Positions 26,021-34,906 of a stretch of DNA of 64,000 nucleotides are shown piece after piece. The stretch is from an uncultured Prevotellaceae bacterium (GTDB lineage Bacteria > Bacteroidota > Bacteroidia > Bacteroidales > Bacteroidaceae), in NCBI GenBank assembly GCA_900316975.1, contig ONFA01000004.1:1-64000 (forward strand), given 5' to 3'. The translations under genes and the position numbers were made by a program. Positions within the stretch are counted from its first letter, which is position 1. Every line of letters starts with the position of its first letter. The notes beneath the pieces are model-generated. The model worked only from the letters and a program-made list of their open reading frames with translations. It was not told where the DNA came from and searched no databases.

Positions 26021-26782
26021 ATGAAAAAGAATCAATTCACATGTTTGGCATTGGCTGCCATTCTTTTGGTAAGCAGTTGCACTAGTTCGTATCAAGCTGC
26101 AGGTGGAGTGACAGGCGCAATGATTGGTAGCCAAGTGGGTGGCGCAGTTGGCGTTCTCTCTGGTCATGGTCCATTCCGTGGAGAGAGTGCGGCATTAGGC
26201 AGTCTCATAGGTATGGGCATTGGCGCAATTCTAGGCGTGGGCATCTCGTCGCAAATAGAGGAACAGGAACGCGCGGAGGCACGCCGATACGAGGAGCGTG
26301 TTCAGAACAGCACGATAGGCAACAATGATGGATACTATGACAACAATGTTGGTTATCAAACAGGAGGTGGTTATCAGGGCACACCCAACACACAAGCCAA
26401 CTCTAACTACGAGATTGGAAATGATACCTACAATGGTGCTATGATATCTACAGTACTGAGCATATCTGAACTTTCCTATATGGATGCTGATGGTGATGGC
26501 TATATCTCTAAGGATGAAACGATTGAGGTGGAGGGGTATATTACTAATACATCTAATTCTATCTTGCGTGACATCGTCATCTACCTGAATGTGAACAATC
26601 CGAAGGCTTTCAGTCTTTCACCTTCTCTGACTACCACTTTACAACCAGGACAGAAGATTCGCTATACAGGACGTGTACATTGCAAACGCGCACGTGGCAT
26701 CGAATCATTAGGCATTAATCTCAATACAGATTATGCAGGAAAACAGTACACAAGCAACAGCCTGTTTGTGGGTATTAAGTAA
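26021..26782 (+). CDS. Glycine-zipper lipoprotein
   Basis: The 253-residue protein has a lipoprotein signal peptide (lipobox LVSSC, Cys 20). A glycine-zipper hairpin follows (about 27-75: GGVTGAMIGSQVGGAVGVLSG, then LGSLIGMGIGAILGVGI) that could insert in a membrane. After it come a coiled, charged stretch, an Asn/Gly/Tyr-rich linker, and a beta domain from about 145 with an EF-hand/dockerin-like loop, DADGDGYISKDE, suggesting Ca binding. The C-terminus resembles a protein-interaction Ig-like fold. It is co-directional with nudC and ends 9 bp from the convergent TonB-domain gene. The function is not known. Confidence 0.7.
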   Translation: MKKNQFTCLALAAILLVSSCTSSYQAAGGVTGAMIGSQVGGAVGVLSGHGPFRGESAALGSLIGMGIGAILGVGISSQIEEQERAEARRYEERVQNSTIGNNDGYYDNNVGYQTGGGYQGTPNTQANSNYEIGNDTYNGAMISTVLSISELSYMDADGDGYISKDETIEVEGYITNTSNSILRDIVIYLNVNNPKAFSLSPSLTTTLQPGQKIRYTGRVHCKRARGIESLGINLNTDYAGKQYTSNSLFVGIK

Positions 26783-26791
26783 AAAGCTTTT

Positions 26792-27223
26792 TCAGATATC
26801 GATAGTCGGAAGGTTCACAAACGAAAGCCTTCCGTTTCGGATCGGGAAGGTGATGTCAACACGACCTCTCACCTTCCTATTTTCTGATGTGGCAGGTTTG
26901 AATTTCATCTTTTTACACACCCTGATGGCCTCAGCATCAAGATCTCTTGTCAGAGAGCGGATAACTTGTGTGTCTTCCACATTGCCTTTGGCATTGACAA
27001 TGACAGCGATGACAATTCTTCCATCTACCTTTTCGCGATTTTTAGGCTGTTTAAAGTTTTTCTGAAGGTATGCCTTCACGCCCTCATCCCCACCCTTATA
27101 ATATGGCGGATGGAATTTTCCCCGATTTTGTTCGACCTGCTGCCGAGGAGGAAAATCAAAAAAGAATTGAGCCTTTGTAGATGTTGTAAAAAAAATATAA
27201 AAAAGTAATATAAAATATCGCAT
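26792..27223 (-). CDS. Secreted TonB C-terminal-domain protein without membrane anchor
   Basis: The 143-residue protein has a cleavable-looking signal sequence (about 1-18, TSTKA-Q) followed by a TonB_C domain: EGVKAYLQKNFKQPK, VDGRIVIAVIVNAKGNVEDTQVIRSLTRDLDAEAIRVCKKMKFKPA. TonB normally needs an N-terminal membrane anchor contacting ExbB/ExbD and a proline-rich spacer; both are missing here, so energy transduction is unlikely. It may instead be a soluble periplasmic protein using the fold for binding. It is a convergent neighbour of the lipoprotein gene and stands alone. Confidence 0.75.
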   Translation of the reverse strand: MRYFILLFYIFFTTSTKAQFFFDFPPRQQVEQNRGKFHPPYYKGGDEGVKAYLQKNFKQPKNREKVDGRIVIAVIVNAKGNVEDTQVIRSLTRDLDAEAIRVCKKMKFKPATSENRKVRGRVDITFPIRNGRLSFVNLPTIDI

Positions 27224-27344
27224 AATTATAGAGGATTGATGTTTACGGGTTCAAAATTAGTGGAAAGTTTTCTATCTAGCAAAAAAATTCTTCGGAAAGA
27301 TGGAAAAAATTGAAATTCTTTCATCATGTATCGGAAGAAATGCC

Positions 27345-27352
27345 TAACTTTG
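27345..27352 (+). promoter_or_regulatory. -7 box upstream of purH-mre
   Basis: TAACTTTG matches the consensus; transcription from about 27359 gives a 140-nt leader. No convincing -33 element is 19-22 bp upstream. Confidence 0.5.
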
Positions 27353-27381
27353 CATTCTATAAGATAAAACTCTAAACAATG

Positions 27382-27405
27382 TTGTGTGCGCACACAATGT
27401 TTTTT
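27382..27405 (+). promoter_or_regulatory. Terminator-like palindrome in the purH leader
   Basis: A perfect 16-bp palindrome (TTGTGTGCGCACACAA, 27382-27397) followed by TG and T6 (27400-27405). It begins only about 23 nt after the predicted start and 95 nt before the purH ATG. It could be an attenuator or a protein-binding operator. Confidence 0.45.
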
Positions 27406-27499
27406 CACCTTAGGGGATATTCGAATGAAATGAGGTAAAATTCACACCAAAGAATCAACTTACACAATATATTTTACAATTATCAAATTTAGGACAAAA

Positions 27500-28093
27500 A
27501 TGGCTGACGTAAAGAAAATCAAGACAGCGCTCGTATCAGTGTTCCATAAAGATGGACTTGACGAGTTGCTCGCAGAACTGAACAAAAACGGAGTGAAATT
27601 CCTTTCAACCGGAGGTACACAAGCATTTATAGAGAGTCTCGGCTACCCCTGCCAAAAAGTTGAAGACTTAACTACATATCCATCAATCTTGGGCGGACGT
27701 GTGAAAACACTTCATCCCAAAGTCTTTGGTGGTATTTTGGGGCGTCGCGAATTGGAAAGTGACCAACAAGAAATGGCAAAATATGAAATTCCAGAAATCG
27801 ACCTTGTCATTGTTGACCTCTATCCATTCGAGGAGACTGTAGCATCTACAAATGACGAGTCAACCATTATCGAGAAAATCGACATTGGTGGTATTTCACT
27901 CATCCGTGCTGCAGCCAAAAACTTTAACGATGTTGTCATTGTTCCTAGCAAAGCAGAATACAAACCTCTGCTCGACATTGTTAAGGCACAAGGCGCAGAA
28001 ACCACAAAAGCACAACGTAAGCAATTCGCAGAACGTGCATTCGCCACTTCAAGTCATTACGACACAGCCATTCACGCATACTTCGCAAAATAA
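27500..28093 (+). CDS. purH: IMP cyclohydrolase domain of PurH (transformylase half absent)
   Basis: This 197-residue protein matches the N-terminal MGS-like half of PurH, which closes FAICAR to IMP, the last purine step. Visible motifs: IKTALVSVFHKDGL, STGGTQAFIE, GRVKTLHPKVFGGIL, EIDLVIVDLYPFE and IDIGGISLIRAAAKN. Full-length PurH is about 510-530 residues; here the protein stops at HYDTAIHAYFAK, where bifunctional enzymes continue into the AICAR transformylase domain. The ending is clean: a TAA, then 12 bp to the mreB ATG, with no remnant of the second domain. The formylation step must therefore be done by another protein elsewhere. It leads the mre operon. Confidence 0.9.
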   Translation: MADVKKIKTALVSVFHKDGLDELLAELNKNGVKFLSTGGTQAFIESLGYPCQKVEDLTTYPSILGGRVKTLHPKVFGGILGRRELESDQQEMAKYEIPEIDLVIVDLYPFEETVASTNDESTIIEKIDIGGISLIRAAAKNFNDVVIVPSKAEYKPLLDIVKAQGAETTKAQRKQFAERAFATSSHYDTAIHAYFAK

Positions 28094-28105
28094 AAGAACA
28101 AGATT

Positions 28106-29128
28106 ATGGGATTTTTTTCTTTGACTCAAGATATAGCAATGGATCTCGGTACTGCTAACACCATCATTACCGTCAACGGCAAGGTGGTAGTGGACGAGCC
28201 ATCGGTTGTTGCTCTCGACAAGAAAAACAACAAAATGATTGCAGTCGGTCACAGGGCAAAGATGATGTATGGCAAGGAACATGAAGGCATCCGAACCTGT
28301 CGTCCACTACGTGACGGTGTGATTGCAGACTTCTATGCTTGTGAGCAGATGATGCGAGGACTCATCAGGATGGTAAAGACAGGACACCACCTCTTCACAC
28401 CATCACTCCGTATGGTAATTGGTGTTCCATCTGGATCAACAGAAGTGGAACTTCGTGCTGTTCGTGACAGTGCTGAACATTCGGGGGGGCGTGATGTCTA
28501 TCTGATTTTTGAGCCAATGGCTGCTGCAATAGGATGTGGCATTGACGTGGAAGCTCCTGAAGGACAGATGATTGTTGATATAGGTGGCGGTTCAACTGAA
28601 ATTGCTGTCATCTCATTAGGTGGCATTGTTAGCAACAACTCTATCCGCGTGGCTGGTGATGAGTTGACGGCAGACATTCAAGAGTATATGGCGCGCCAGC
28701 ATAACGTAAAGGTTTCGGAACGCATGGCTGAACGTATCAAGATTAATGTCGGTTCAGCCTTGACAGATCTTGGAGACGAGGCTCCAGAAGATTTTGTGGT
28801 GAATGGTCCTAACCGAATCACAGCACTGCCTCTTGAGATTGCCGTATGCTATCAGGAAATTGCTCATTGCATTGACAAAACAATTGCTAAAATCGAGACA
28901 GCAGTGCTTCAGGCATTGGAAGCCACTCCACCAGAGTTGTATGCCGACATTGTGAAAAATGGTATCTGGCTGACAGGTGGTGGTGCACTACTTCGTGGTC
29001 TTGACAAGCGCCTGAGTGACAAGATTCAGATACCTTTCCATGTGGATGACGATCCCTTACACTCTGTAGCAAAGGGTACTGGCATCGCATTGAAAAATGT
29101 CAACAATTTCCAATTCTTGATGAGATAA
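28106..29128 (+). CDS. mreB: Rod-shape actin homologue MreB
   Basis: MreB (340 residues) polymerises on the inner membrane and guides the elongation machinery. The actin-fold nucleotide motifs are clear: phosphate 1 DLGTANTIITVNG (11-23), phosphate 2 MIVDIGGGSTEIAVISLGG near 154, and the adenosine motif NGIWLTGGGALLRGL near 290. Length and N-terminus (FFSLTQDIAMDLGTAN) are standard. It starts 12 bp after purH and 9 bp before mreC. Confidence 0.97.
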   Translation: MGFFSLTQDIAMDLGTANTIITVNGKVVVDEPSVVALDKKNNKMIAVGHRAKMMYGKEHEGIRTCRPLRDGVIADFYACEQMMRGLIRMVKTGHHLFTPSLRMVIGVPSGSTEVELRAVRDSAEHSGGRDVYLIFEPMAAAIGCGIDVEAPEGQMIVDIGGGSTEIAVISLGGIVSNNSIRVAGDELTADIQEYMARQHNVKVSERMAERIKINVGSALTDLGDEAPEDFVVNGPNRITALPLEIAVCYQEIAHCIDKTIAKIETAVLQALEATPPELYADIVKNGIWLTGGGALLRGLDKRLSDKIQIPFHVDDDPLHSVAKGTGIALKNVNNFQFLMR

Positions 29129-29137
29129 ACGCACATC

Positions 29138-30175
29138 ATGCGTGCACTGATTGACTTAATCATACACAATAAACACTGGTTTGTATTCTTGCTATTGGAG
29201 GTGATAAGCCTTGTCTTTCTCTTCAGTTACAACGGATACCAAAAGAGTGTATATTTCACAACAGCTAATGACGTGGTAGGTTCAGCCTACAACGTCATTA
29301 GTGGCATTACGTCATACCTCCATCTACAAGAGGAAAACCACGAGTTGGAAACGGCGAATGAGCAGCTGCGTAAAGAAGTGCTTGAGATGCGGCAGCAATT
29401 GGCTATTATGGGACAGGACAGCATAAAGCGTCTGCCTGAACTTCCGTTGCAATACAATGTCCTTTCGGCTCAAGTGGTCAACATGACATTGCACAAAGCC
29501 AATAATCTTATCACTATCAACAAAGGTGAAGCAGATGGTGTTCGTCCAGAAATGGGAGTTATCTGTTCTAAAGGTGTAGTCGGCATTGTCTATATGACTA
29601 GTCGTCATTACAGCATTGTAATGCCATTGCTTAATGTCAATTCGAAGGTTAGTTGCCGACTGCGTAACTCCGAATACTTCGGTTCTTTGGTTTGGCAGCG
29701 TGGCTATGCAAACATTTCCTACGTGACAAGTATTCCCCGACATGCTGCGGTGAAAGTGCATGACATTGTTGAGACTAATGGCTTTTCAGACATTTTTCCT
29801 CCAGGACTTCCGATTGGCGTGGTACAGAAGATCGGTGACTCACCTGATGGCATGTCATATTACTTACGTGTGAAACTCTATACTTATTTCCCGACTCTCC
29901 GCGAAGTGTCGGTCATCACCAACTACCATTCGCCTGAACGTCGTATGCTTGAAGGTTTGACCGACGACTTCACAAAACAAGACAGTGTCTTAACTTATCA
30001 AGATAAAATCAAGGAGCAGGAAGAGCTGCGGAAAAAGTCCGACGAGAAAAAGAACGAAAAAGAGCGTCTTGAACTTGAAAAGATTAAACAACAGTTGGAA
30101 AAAGAGTATTCAGCTTCTATGGTATCTTCAACAACCTTCAACGCGGACAACGCAAGCACCGATACAGTCAAATGA
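29138..30175 (+). CDS. mreC: Rod-shape protein MreC
   Basis: MreC (345 residues) is the periplasmic scaffold that activates PBP2-RodA. It has one N-terminal membrane helix (about 13-31), a coiled coil (about 66-95, QEENHELETANEQLRKEVLEMRQQ) and the double beta-barrel MreC core (about 115-270) with INKGEADGVRPEMGVI and FPPGLPIGVV. A lysine/glutamate-rich C-terminal coiled tail (about 285-330) extends beyond the usual core. Its last 4 bp overlap mreD. Confidence 0.93.
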   Translation: MRALIDLIIHNKHWFVFLLLEVISLVFLFSYNGYQKSVYFTTANDVVGSAYNVISGITSYLHLQEENHELETANEQLRKEVLEMRQQLAIMGQDSIKRLPELPLQYNVLSAQVVNMTLHKANNLITINKGEADGVRPEMGVICSKGVVGIVYMTSRHYSIVMPLLNVNSKVSCRLRNSEYFGSLVWQRGYANISYVTSIPRHAAVKVHDIVETNGFSDIFPPGLPIGVVQKIGDSPDGMSYYLRVKLYTYFPTLREVSVITNYHSPERRMLEGLTDDFTKQDSVLTYQDKIKEQEELRKKSDEKKNEKERLELEKIKQQLEKEYSASMVSSTTFNADNASTDTVK

Positions 30176-30696
30176 ATTCAATATTTCTGTCGCGTCTTTT
30201 AAGACTCATTCTCTTGTTGCTTTTTCAAGTGATGGTATTCAACCACATTCACTTGTTTGGCTATATCACACCGCTTGTGATAGGCTATATGGTTGTGTGT
30301 ATGCATCGCAACACTTCACGCACTGAAATTTTGATATGGGGATTCGTCATCGGACTAATTTTCGATATGTTCAGTAATACAGCGGGTATGGCGGCAGGTT
30401 CATGCACCCTGATCGCCATGATTCAACCCGTCTTACTCAATATGCTGGCGCCACGTGATTCCGCCGATGATCTCACTCCATCTTTCCATACGTTAGGCTT
30501 TTGGAACTACATCTTCTATGTGCTTCTTTTAATGCTTGTGCTGCATGGGCTGTTCTATCTCTTAGATGCATTCACGTTGGCGAATTTCCTTTTGACCCTC
30601 ATCTCCATCATTGGAAGCACAGTGCTTTCCACCCTCATCATTGTCATTATGGAATTTCTCATACGCCCTCGGAAGGGTGCAATGTACCACATGTAA
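30172..30696 (+). CDS. mreD: Rod-shape membrane protein MreD
   Basis: MreD (174 residues) is an all-helical inner-membrane protein of the elongasome. About five membrane segments are visible (SRLLRLILLLLFQVMVFNHI; ITPLVIGYMVV; ILIWGFVIGLIFDMF with the family's acidic site; IFYVLLLMLVLHGLFYLL; LISIIGSTVLSTLIIVIMEFL). Its assignment depends on this topology together with the position between mreC and mrdA. It overlaps mreC by 4 bp (ATGA). Confidence 0.9.
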   Translation: MNSIFLSRLLRLILLLLFQVMVFNHIHLFGYITPLVIGYMVVCMHRNTSRTEILIWGFVIGLIFDMFSNTAGMAAGSCTLIAMIQPVLLNMLAPRDSADDLTPSFHTLGFWNYIFYVLLLMLVLHGLFYLLDAFTLANFLLTLISIIGSTVLSTLIIVIMEFLIRPRKGAMYHM

Positions 30697-30702
30697 AAAG
30701 TT

Positions 30703-32547
30703 ATGAATAGCCATGCATATGAATATCGTAAGTTTATTCTTGCCGGTATAGCACTTCTTATTGTTCTTTGCTATATCGGTCGCTTGGCATTTCTGCAACT
30801 TTCCGATGAGGAATATAAAAGTCGTGCAGATAATAACGCTTTCTTCAACAATATCATTTTCCCAGCGCGTGGTGTCATTTATGATCGAAATGGCGAATTA
30901 CTTGTTTACAATCAGCCAGCATACGACATTATGGTCATTATGCGCGAGGTAAACAATCTTGACACGCTCGACTTCTGCCAAACTATTGGCATCACACAAA
31001 AGCAATTTGACGAACGCATGGCGCTCATCAAAGACCGAAACAAGAATCCTGGCTATTCCACGTACACACAACAACTTTTCATGCCACAAATTGCGGCAGA
31101 TGAGTATGGGGTTTTTCAGGAAAAGTTATTTCGTTTTCATGGTTTCTACATTCGTGAACGCACCATTCGACGTTATGCTACAGATAACTGTGCCCATATT
31201 CTTGGTGATGTGGCAGAGGTGTCACAAAAGGAGGTGGACAACGATGATTATTACAATCCTGGCGATTACATTGGCAAACAAGGAGTGGAAAAGAGTTATG
31301 AACAAGAACTACGAGGTGTAAAGGGTGTACAAATCCTTTTGCGCGATGCTCGAGGACGGATTCAAGGCCACTATCGCAATGGTGCGCTTGACCGTAAACC
31401 TATACCGGGCAAGAACCTCACACTTTCTATAGATGCTAAATTGCAAGCACTCGGTGAACGTCTGATGGAAGGAAAAATGGGTGCCATTGTTGCCATCGAA
31501 CCAAAAACTGGAGAAATTCTTTGTATGGTTAGTGCCCCCAGTTACAATCCACACCGTATGGAAGGCAAACAGCGTGGTGCACAAATGATGGAGATGCAGC
31601 GCGACCCTATGAAACCCATGCTCAACCGAGCCATTTCTGGAACATACCCTCCAGGTTCTACGTTTAAGACATCGCAAGGACTGACCTTTTTGCAGGAAGG
31701 CATCATTACTTCCTCTACCGCATATCCTTGTTATCGTGGTTTCGTCACTAAGGGTATGCGAGTGGGTTGCCATGGGCACGGCTCTCCCCTTCCCCTCATT
31801 CCAGCCATAGCCACATCCTGCAATGGATATTTCTGCTGGGGACTTTACCATATGCTGAACAACCGTACAAAATACAAAAGTATTCAAGAAGCCATGACCA
31901 CATGGAAAGATTATATGGTGTCAATGGGTTTCGGCTATAAATTGGGTGTTGACCTTCCTGGTGAGGTGCGTGGCATGATTCCCAATGCTGATTATTATGA
32001 TCGTCGGTTAGGTAAATGGAATGCACTCGGTGTCATCTCAATTGCTATCGGCCAAGGCGAGGTGACACTCACTCCGCTCCAAATAGCCAACCTTGGCGCC
32101 ACTATCGCCAATCGTGGTTACTACATCACTCCTCACATCGTTAAGCACATCGATGGTGGGCAAATTGCCGACAGTCTCATGGTAAAGCATCGGACAAAAG
32201 TGGACAAGCAATATTACAACATGGTTGTGGAAGGCATGCGTAAAGCAGTGATTGGTGGAACCTGCCGTAGTGCCAACACCTCCATGTATGAAGTGTGTGG
32301 CAAGACGGGGACAGCACAGAACAGAGGAAAAGACCATTCCGCTTTCATGGGGTTCGCTCCTAAGGATAATCCCCAAATCGCCATTGCCGTATATGTGGAG
32401 AACGGCGGCTTCGGTGCTACATTCGGAGTTCCAATTGGTGCATTGATGATGGAACAGTTCATCAATGGCAAACTCTCGCCAGCCAGTGAGGCAAGAGCTG
32501 TATCATTCCAGAACCGCCATATTGATTACGGAACAAGAGAAAGATAA
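30703..32547 (+). CDS. mrdA: Penicillin-binding protein 2 (elongation transpeptidase)
   Basis: PBP2 (614 residues) crosslinks peptidoglycan during elongation. It has an N-terminal membrane anchor (about 10-27), a dimerisation/pedestal domain (GVIYDRNGELLVYNQPAYDI) and the transpeptidase domain with PPGSTFKTS (SxxK Ser near 320), SCNGYF (SxN) near 373 and CGKTGTAQNRG (KTG) near 529. It lies 6 bp after mreD and 9 bp before rodA. Confidence 0.96.
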   Translation: MNSHAYEYRKFILAGIALLIVLCYIGRLAFLQLSDEEYKSRADNNAFFNNIIFPARGVIYDRNGELLVYNQPAYDIMVIMREVNNLDTLDFCQTIGITQKQFDERMALIKDRNKNPGYSTYTQQLFMPQIAADEYGVFQEKLFRFHGFYIRERTIRRYATDNCAHILGDVAEVSQKEVDNDDYYNPGDYIGKQGVEKSYEQELRGVKGVQILLRDARGRIQGHYRNGALDRKPIPGKNLTLSIDAKLQALGERLMEGKMGAIVAIEPKTGEILCMVSAPSYNPHRMEGKQRGAQMMEMQRDPMKPMLNRAISGTYPPGSTFKTSQGLTFLQEGIITSSTAYPCYRGFVTKGMRVGCHGHGSPLPLIPAIATSCNGYFCWGLYHMLNNRTKYKSIQEAMTTWKDYMVSMGFGYKLGVDLPGEVRGMIPNADYYDRRLGKWNALGVISIAIGQGEVTLTPLQIANLGATIANRGYYITPHIVKHIDGGQIADSLMVKHRTKVDKQYYNMVVEGMRKAVIGGTCRSANTSMYEVCGKTGTAQNRGKDHSAFMGFAPKDNPQIAIAVYVENGGFGATFGVPIGALMMEQFINGKLSPASEARAVSFQNRHIDYGTRER

Positions 32548-32556
32548 ACGATAGCA

Positions 32557-34026
32557 ATGATAGGACAAGAAAAAAGCTACAAAAGCATATTCCTCAGCAT
32601 CGACTGGATAACCATCCTGCTCTACGTGATACTCATCATATGGGGATGGTTCAGTGTGTGTGGTGCTTGCTATGACTACAACAATCCAGACCTTTTCAGT
32701 TGGGAAACCAATTCGGGAAAGCAGATTGTATGGGGTGGCACATCATTGGTGTTGGCTGCCGTGTTGATGCTTATCGAAAAACGTTTCTATGACACTGCTG
32801 CCTATGTCATCTATGTGGCAATGATGCTATTGCTGCTCGTCACCATCTTCATCGCTCCCGACACAAAAGGTTCTCGTTCCTGGTTGCCTATAGGCTCGTC
32901 AGTCAAGATACAGCCTGCAGAATTTGCCAAGTTTGCCGTAGCGTTGGCACTCGGAAAACTGATGGACAAGTATGGGTTCAGCATACGGAAGACCAAAGAT
33001 ATTGGAATTGCCATCGCATTGATTCTCATTCCGATGCTACTTATCATCGCCCAAAAGGAAACCGGCTCAGCCCTCGTCTATTGCGCCTTTTTCCTCATGC
33101 TTTATCGCGAAGGCATGACAGGTTCTTTGTTGTTCAGTGGATTTGCCTGTGTGCTTTATTTTGTGGTTGGCATGAAGTTTAGCGAAGACTATATTGTCAA
33201 CATGCCAGTATCTATCGGTGAGTTTACAGTCCTGCTGCTGGCCATGATTTTCACTGTTGGGATGGTGTGGGTATATTGTCGCAACCTGACGGCAGTAAAA
33301 ATCATCTCATGCATTTGTTTCGGAGGGACACTCATAGGCATGCTGTTTTCCATCTTTGTCATCCCTTTTGATGTCTGCTACATTATGCTTGGACTTTGTG
33401 TTCTGATGATTGGCTATATTATCGGGGTGGCATTATACACTCGTATGATTCGATATGGACTTATCGCCCTTTTCGCCATCGTCTCAACCTCCTTTTTCTA
33501 CATTACCGACTCGCTATTTGAACACCTTGACAACCACCAGCGTGTGCGCATTGAAGTTCTGTTAGGCATGAAGGACGACCCTCGTGGTGCAGGCTACAAC
33601 GTCAATCAAGCGAAGATAGCCATTGGCTCTGGCGGCTTGTTGGGAAAAGGATTCCTCAACGGCACACAGACTAAATTGAGATATGTGCCCGAGCAGCACA
33701 CCGATTTCATCTTCTGTACGGTGGGTGAAGAAGAAGGTTTTGTCGGCTCTGCAGGTGTGCTCATTGTTTATCTGTTATTTATCTGGCGACTTATTGCAGT
33801 GGCAGAACGACAAACCGACACCATGGGGAGAGTTTATGGCTATTGTGTGCTGTGCATCTTCCTTTTTCACCTTTTTATCAATGTGGGAATGGTGCTCGGT
33901 TTGACTCCTGTCATCGGCATTCCCCTTCCCTTTTTCAGTTACGGTGGTTCCTCTCTTTGGGGATTCACGTTGCTACTCTTCATCTTCCTCCGCATGGATG
34001 CAGAAAGAAACCTCAAACGACAATAG
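32557..34026 (+). CDS. rodA: RodA peptidoglycan glycosyltransferase
   Basis: RodA (489 residues) is the SEDS-family polymerase that works with PBP2. Core motifs include WLPIGSSVKIQPAEFAKFAVAL near 110, and GYNVNQAKIAIGSGGLLGKGFLNGTQTK near 345 and PEQHTDFIFCTVGEEEGFVG near 377 with the conserved acidic residues. It is about 110 residues longer than E. coli RodA because of extra hydrophobic segments in the middle (about 205-310). It ends the mreBCD-mrdA-rodA block; the YiiX-like gene follows after 40 bp. Confidence 0.94.
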   Translation: MIGQEKSYKSIFLSIDWITILLYVILIIWGWFSVCGACYDYNNPDLFSWETNSGKQIVWGGTSLVLAAVLMLIEKRFYDTAAYVIYVAMMLLLLVTIFIAPDTKGSRSWLPIGSSVKIQPAEFAKFAVALALGKLMDKYGFSIRKTKDIGIAIALILIPMLLIIAQKETGSALVYCAFFLMLYREGMTGSLLFSGFACVLYFVVGMKFSEDYIVNMPVSIGEFTVLLLAMIFTVGMVWVYCRNLTAVKIISCICFGGTLIGMLFSIFVIPFDVCYIMLGLCVLMIGYIIGVALYTRMIRYGLIALFAIVSTSFFYITDSLFEHLDNHQRVRIEVLLGMKDDPRGAGYNVNQAKIAIGSGGLLGKGFLNGTQTKLRYVPEQHTDFIFCTVGEEEGFVGSAGVLIVYLLFIWRLIAVAERQTDTMGRVYGYCVLCIFLFHLFINVGMVLGLTPVIGIPLPFFSYGGSSLWGFTLLLFIFLRMDAERNLKRQ

Positions 34027-34066
34027 GCTTATAAAACCAATATAAACAACAATCAAAAAAACAAGA

Positions 34067-34894
34067 ATGAACAAAACAACAATCAAGAAGCCCGAGGCAA
34101 TCAGGTGGCACCACTTCTCACGCCACGGCGATGCCATTTTCCTCAGTTTGAAGAAGGAAATTCGTATCAGCGTGCTCAGTGTTGCCACTTTGGCTGTTAC
34201 CTGTCCCAATTCGTCGGCTGCAAGGATGGCAATGAACCAACATCCGACATCCGTGGAACAGATTAACAATGCCGGCGCATCTTCTTCTGGTGGAGAAGAC
34301 AATCTGCTTGACCTCACAGCGCTTCAGCATGGTGATTTGCTCTTTTGTGTGGCAAGTCCCTCGCGTGATGGCATTGCGCAAGCCATCGTCACTGTAACTG
34401 AAGGCATAGACCTTCAGCGAGTTTCTCATGTAGCCATCGTATGTATTGAATCATCTGGTACATACGCACTCGAAGCCTCAGGCGAACATGGCGTGTGGCT
34501 TCATCCAATCAATGCATTCTTTGACCATTGTGACCATACCTCAGCAGGCAATCCGATGGTATTGCTCGGCAGACTCAAGGACACGTCCAATGTCGCTGCA
34601 TCGGTAGAGATGGCAAAAACCTATCTTGGCAGACCATACGATTATCAATACATGCCAAGCGATTCGGCACTCTATTGCAGCGAACTCATCCACTTTTCGT
34701 ATTTTGATACTGAAGGGAAAGAGATCTTCCCTCAAGTGCCCATGTCTTTCCACGACAAGAGCGGCAATATCACGTCCTTCTGGAAAGATTACTATCGACA
34801 GTGGAACATGAGTGTACCTGAAGGTTGGCCAGGTACAAATCCTGGTGGTATCAGCCGAAGTGAGAAAATTGAAATGATTGGAAAATTCTTTTAA
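34067..34894 (+). CDS. YiiX/YebB-like permuted NlpC/P60 cysteine hydrolase
   Basis: The 275-residue protein carries a permuted papain-like fold: ALQHGDLLFCV near 87, VSHVAIV near 124 (His) and SALYCSELIHFSY near 202 (Cys-Ser-Glu). These match the YiiX/YaeF group, which includes amide and thioester hydrolases. The N-terminus is unusual: a basic, aromatic leader of about 30 residues (KKPEAIRWHHFSRHG) precedes a hydrophobic stretch at 33-45, giving an extended signal-peptide-like region rather than a normal one. It sits 40 bp after rodA and 12 bp before the TonB-dependent receptor gene, so it probably forms a pair with the receptor. The substrate is unknown. Confidence 0.75.
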   Translation: MNKTTIKKPEAIRWHHFSRHGDAIFLSLKKEIRISVLSVATLAVTCPNSSAARMAMNQHPTSVEQINNAGASSSGGEDNLLDLTALQHGDLLFCVASPSRDGIAQAIVTVTEGIDLQRVSHVAIVCIESSGTYALEASGEHGVWLHPINAFFDHCDHTSAGNPMVLLGRLKDTSNVAASVEMAKTYLGRPYDYQYMPSDSALYCSELIHFSYFDTEGKEIFPQVPMSFHDKSGNITSFWKDYYRQWNMSVPEGWPGTNPGGISRSEKIEMIGKFF

Positions 34895-34906
34895 CTACAA
34901 AAAACA

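Noticed and set aside
27500..28093. purH as a frameshifted pseudogene
   Set aside because: The domain ends cleanly, and no transformylase sequence follows in any frame before mreB starts 12 bp later.
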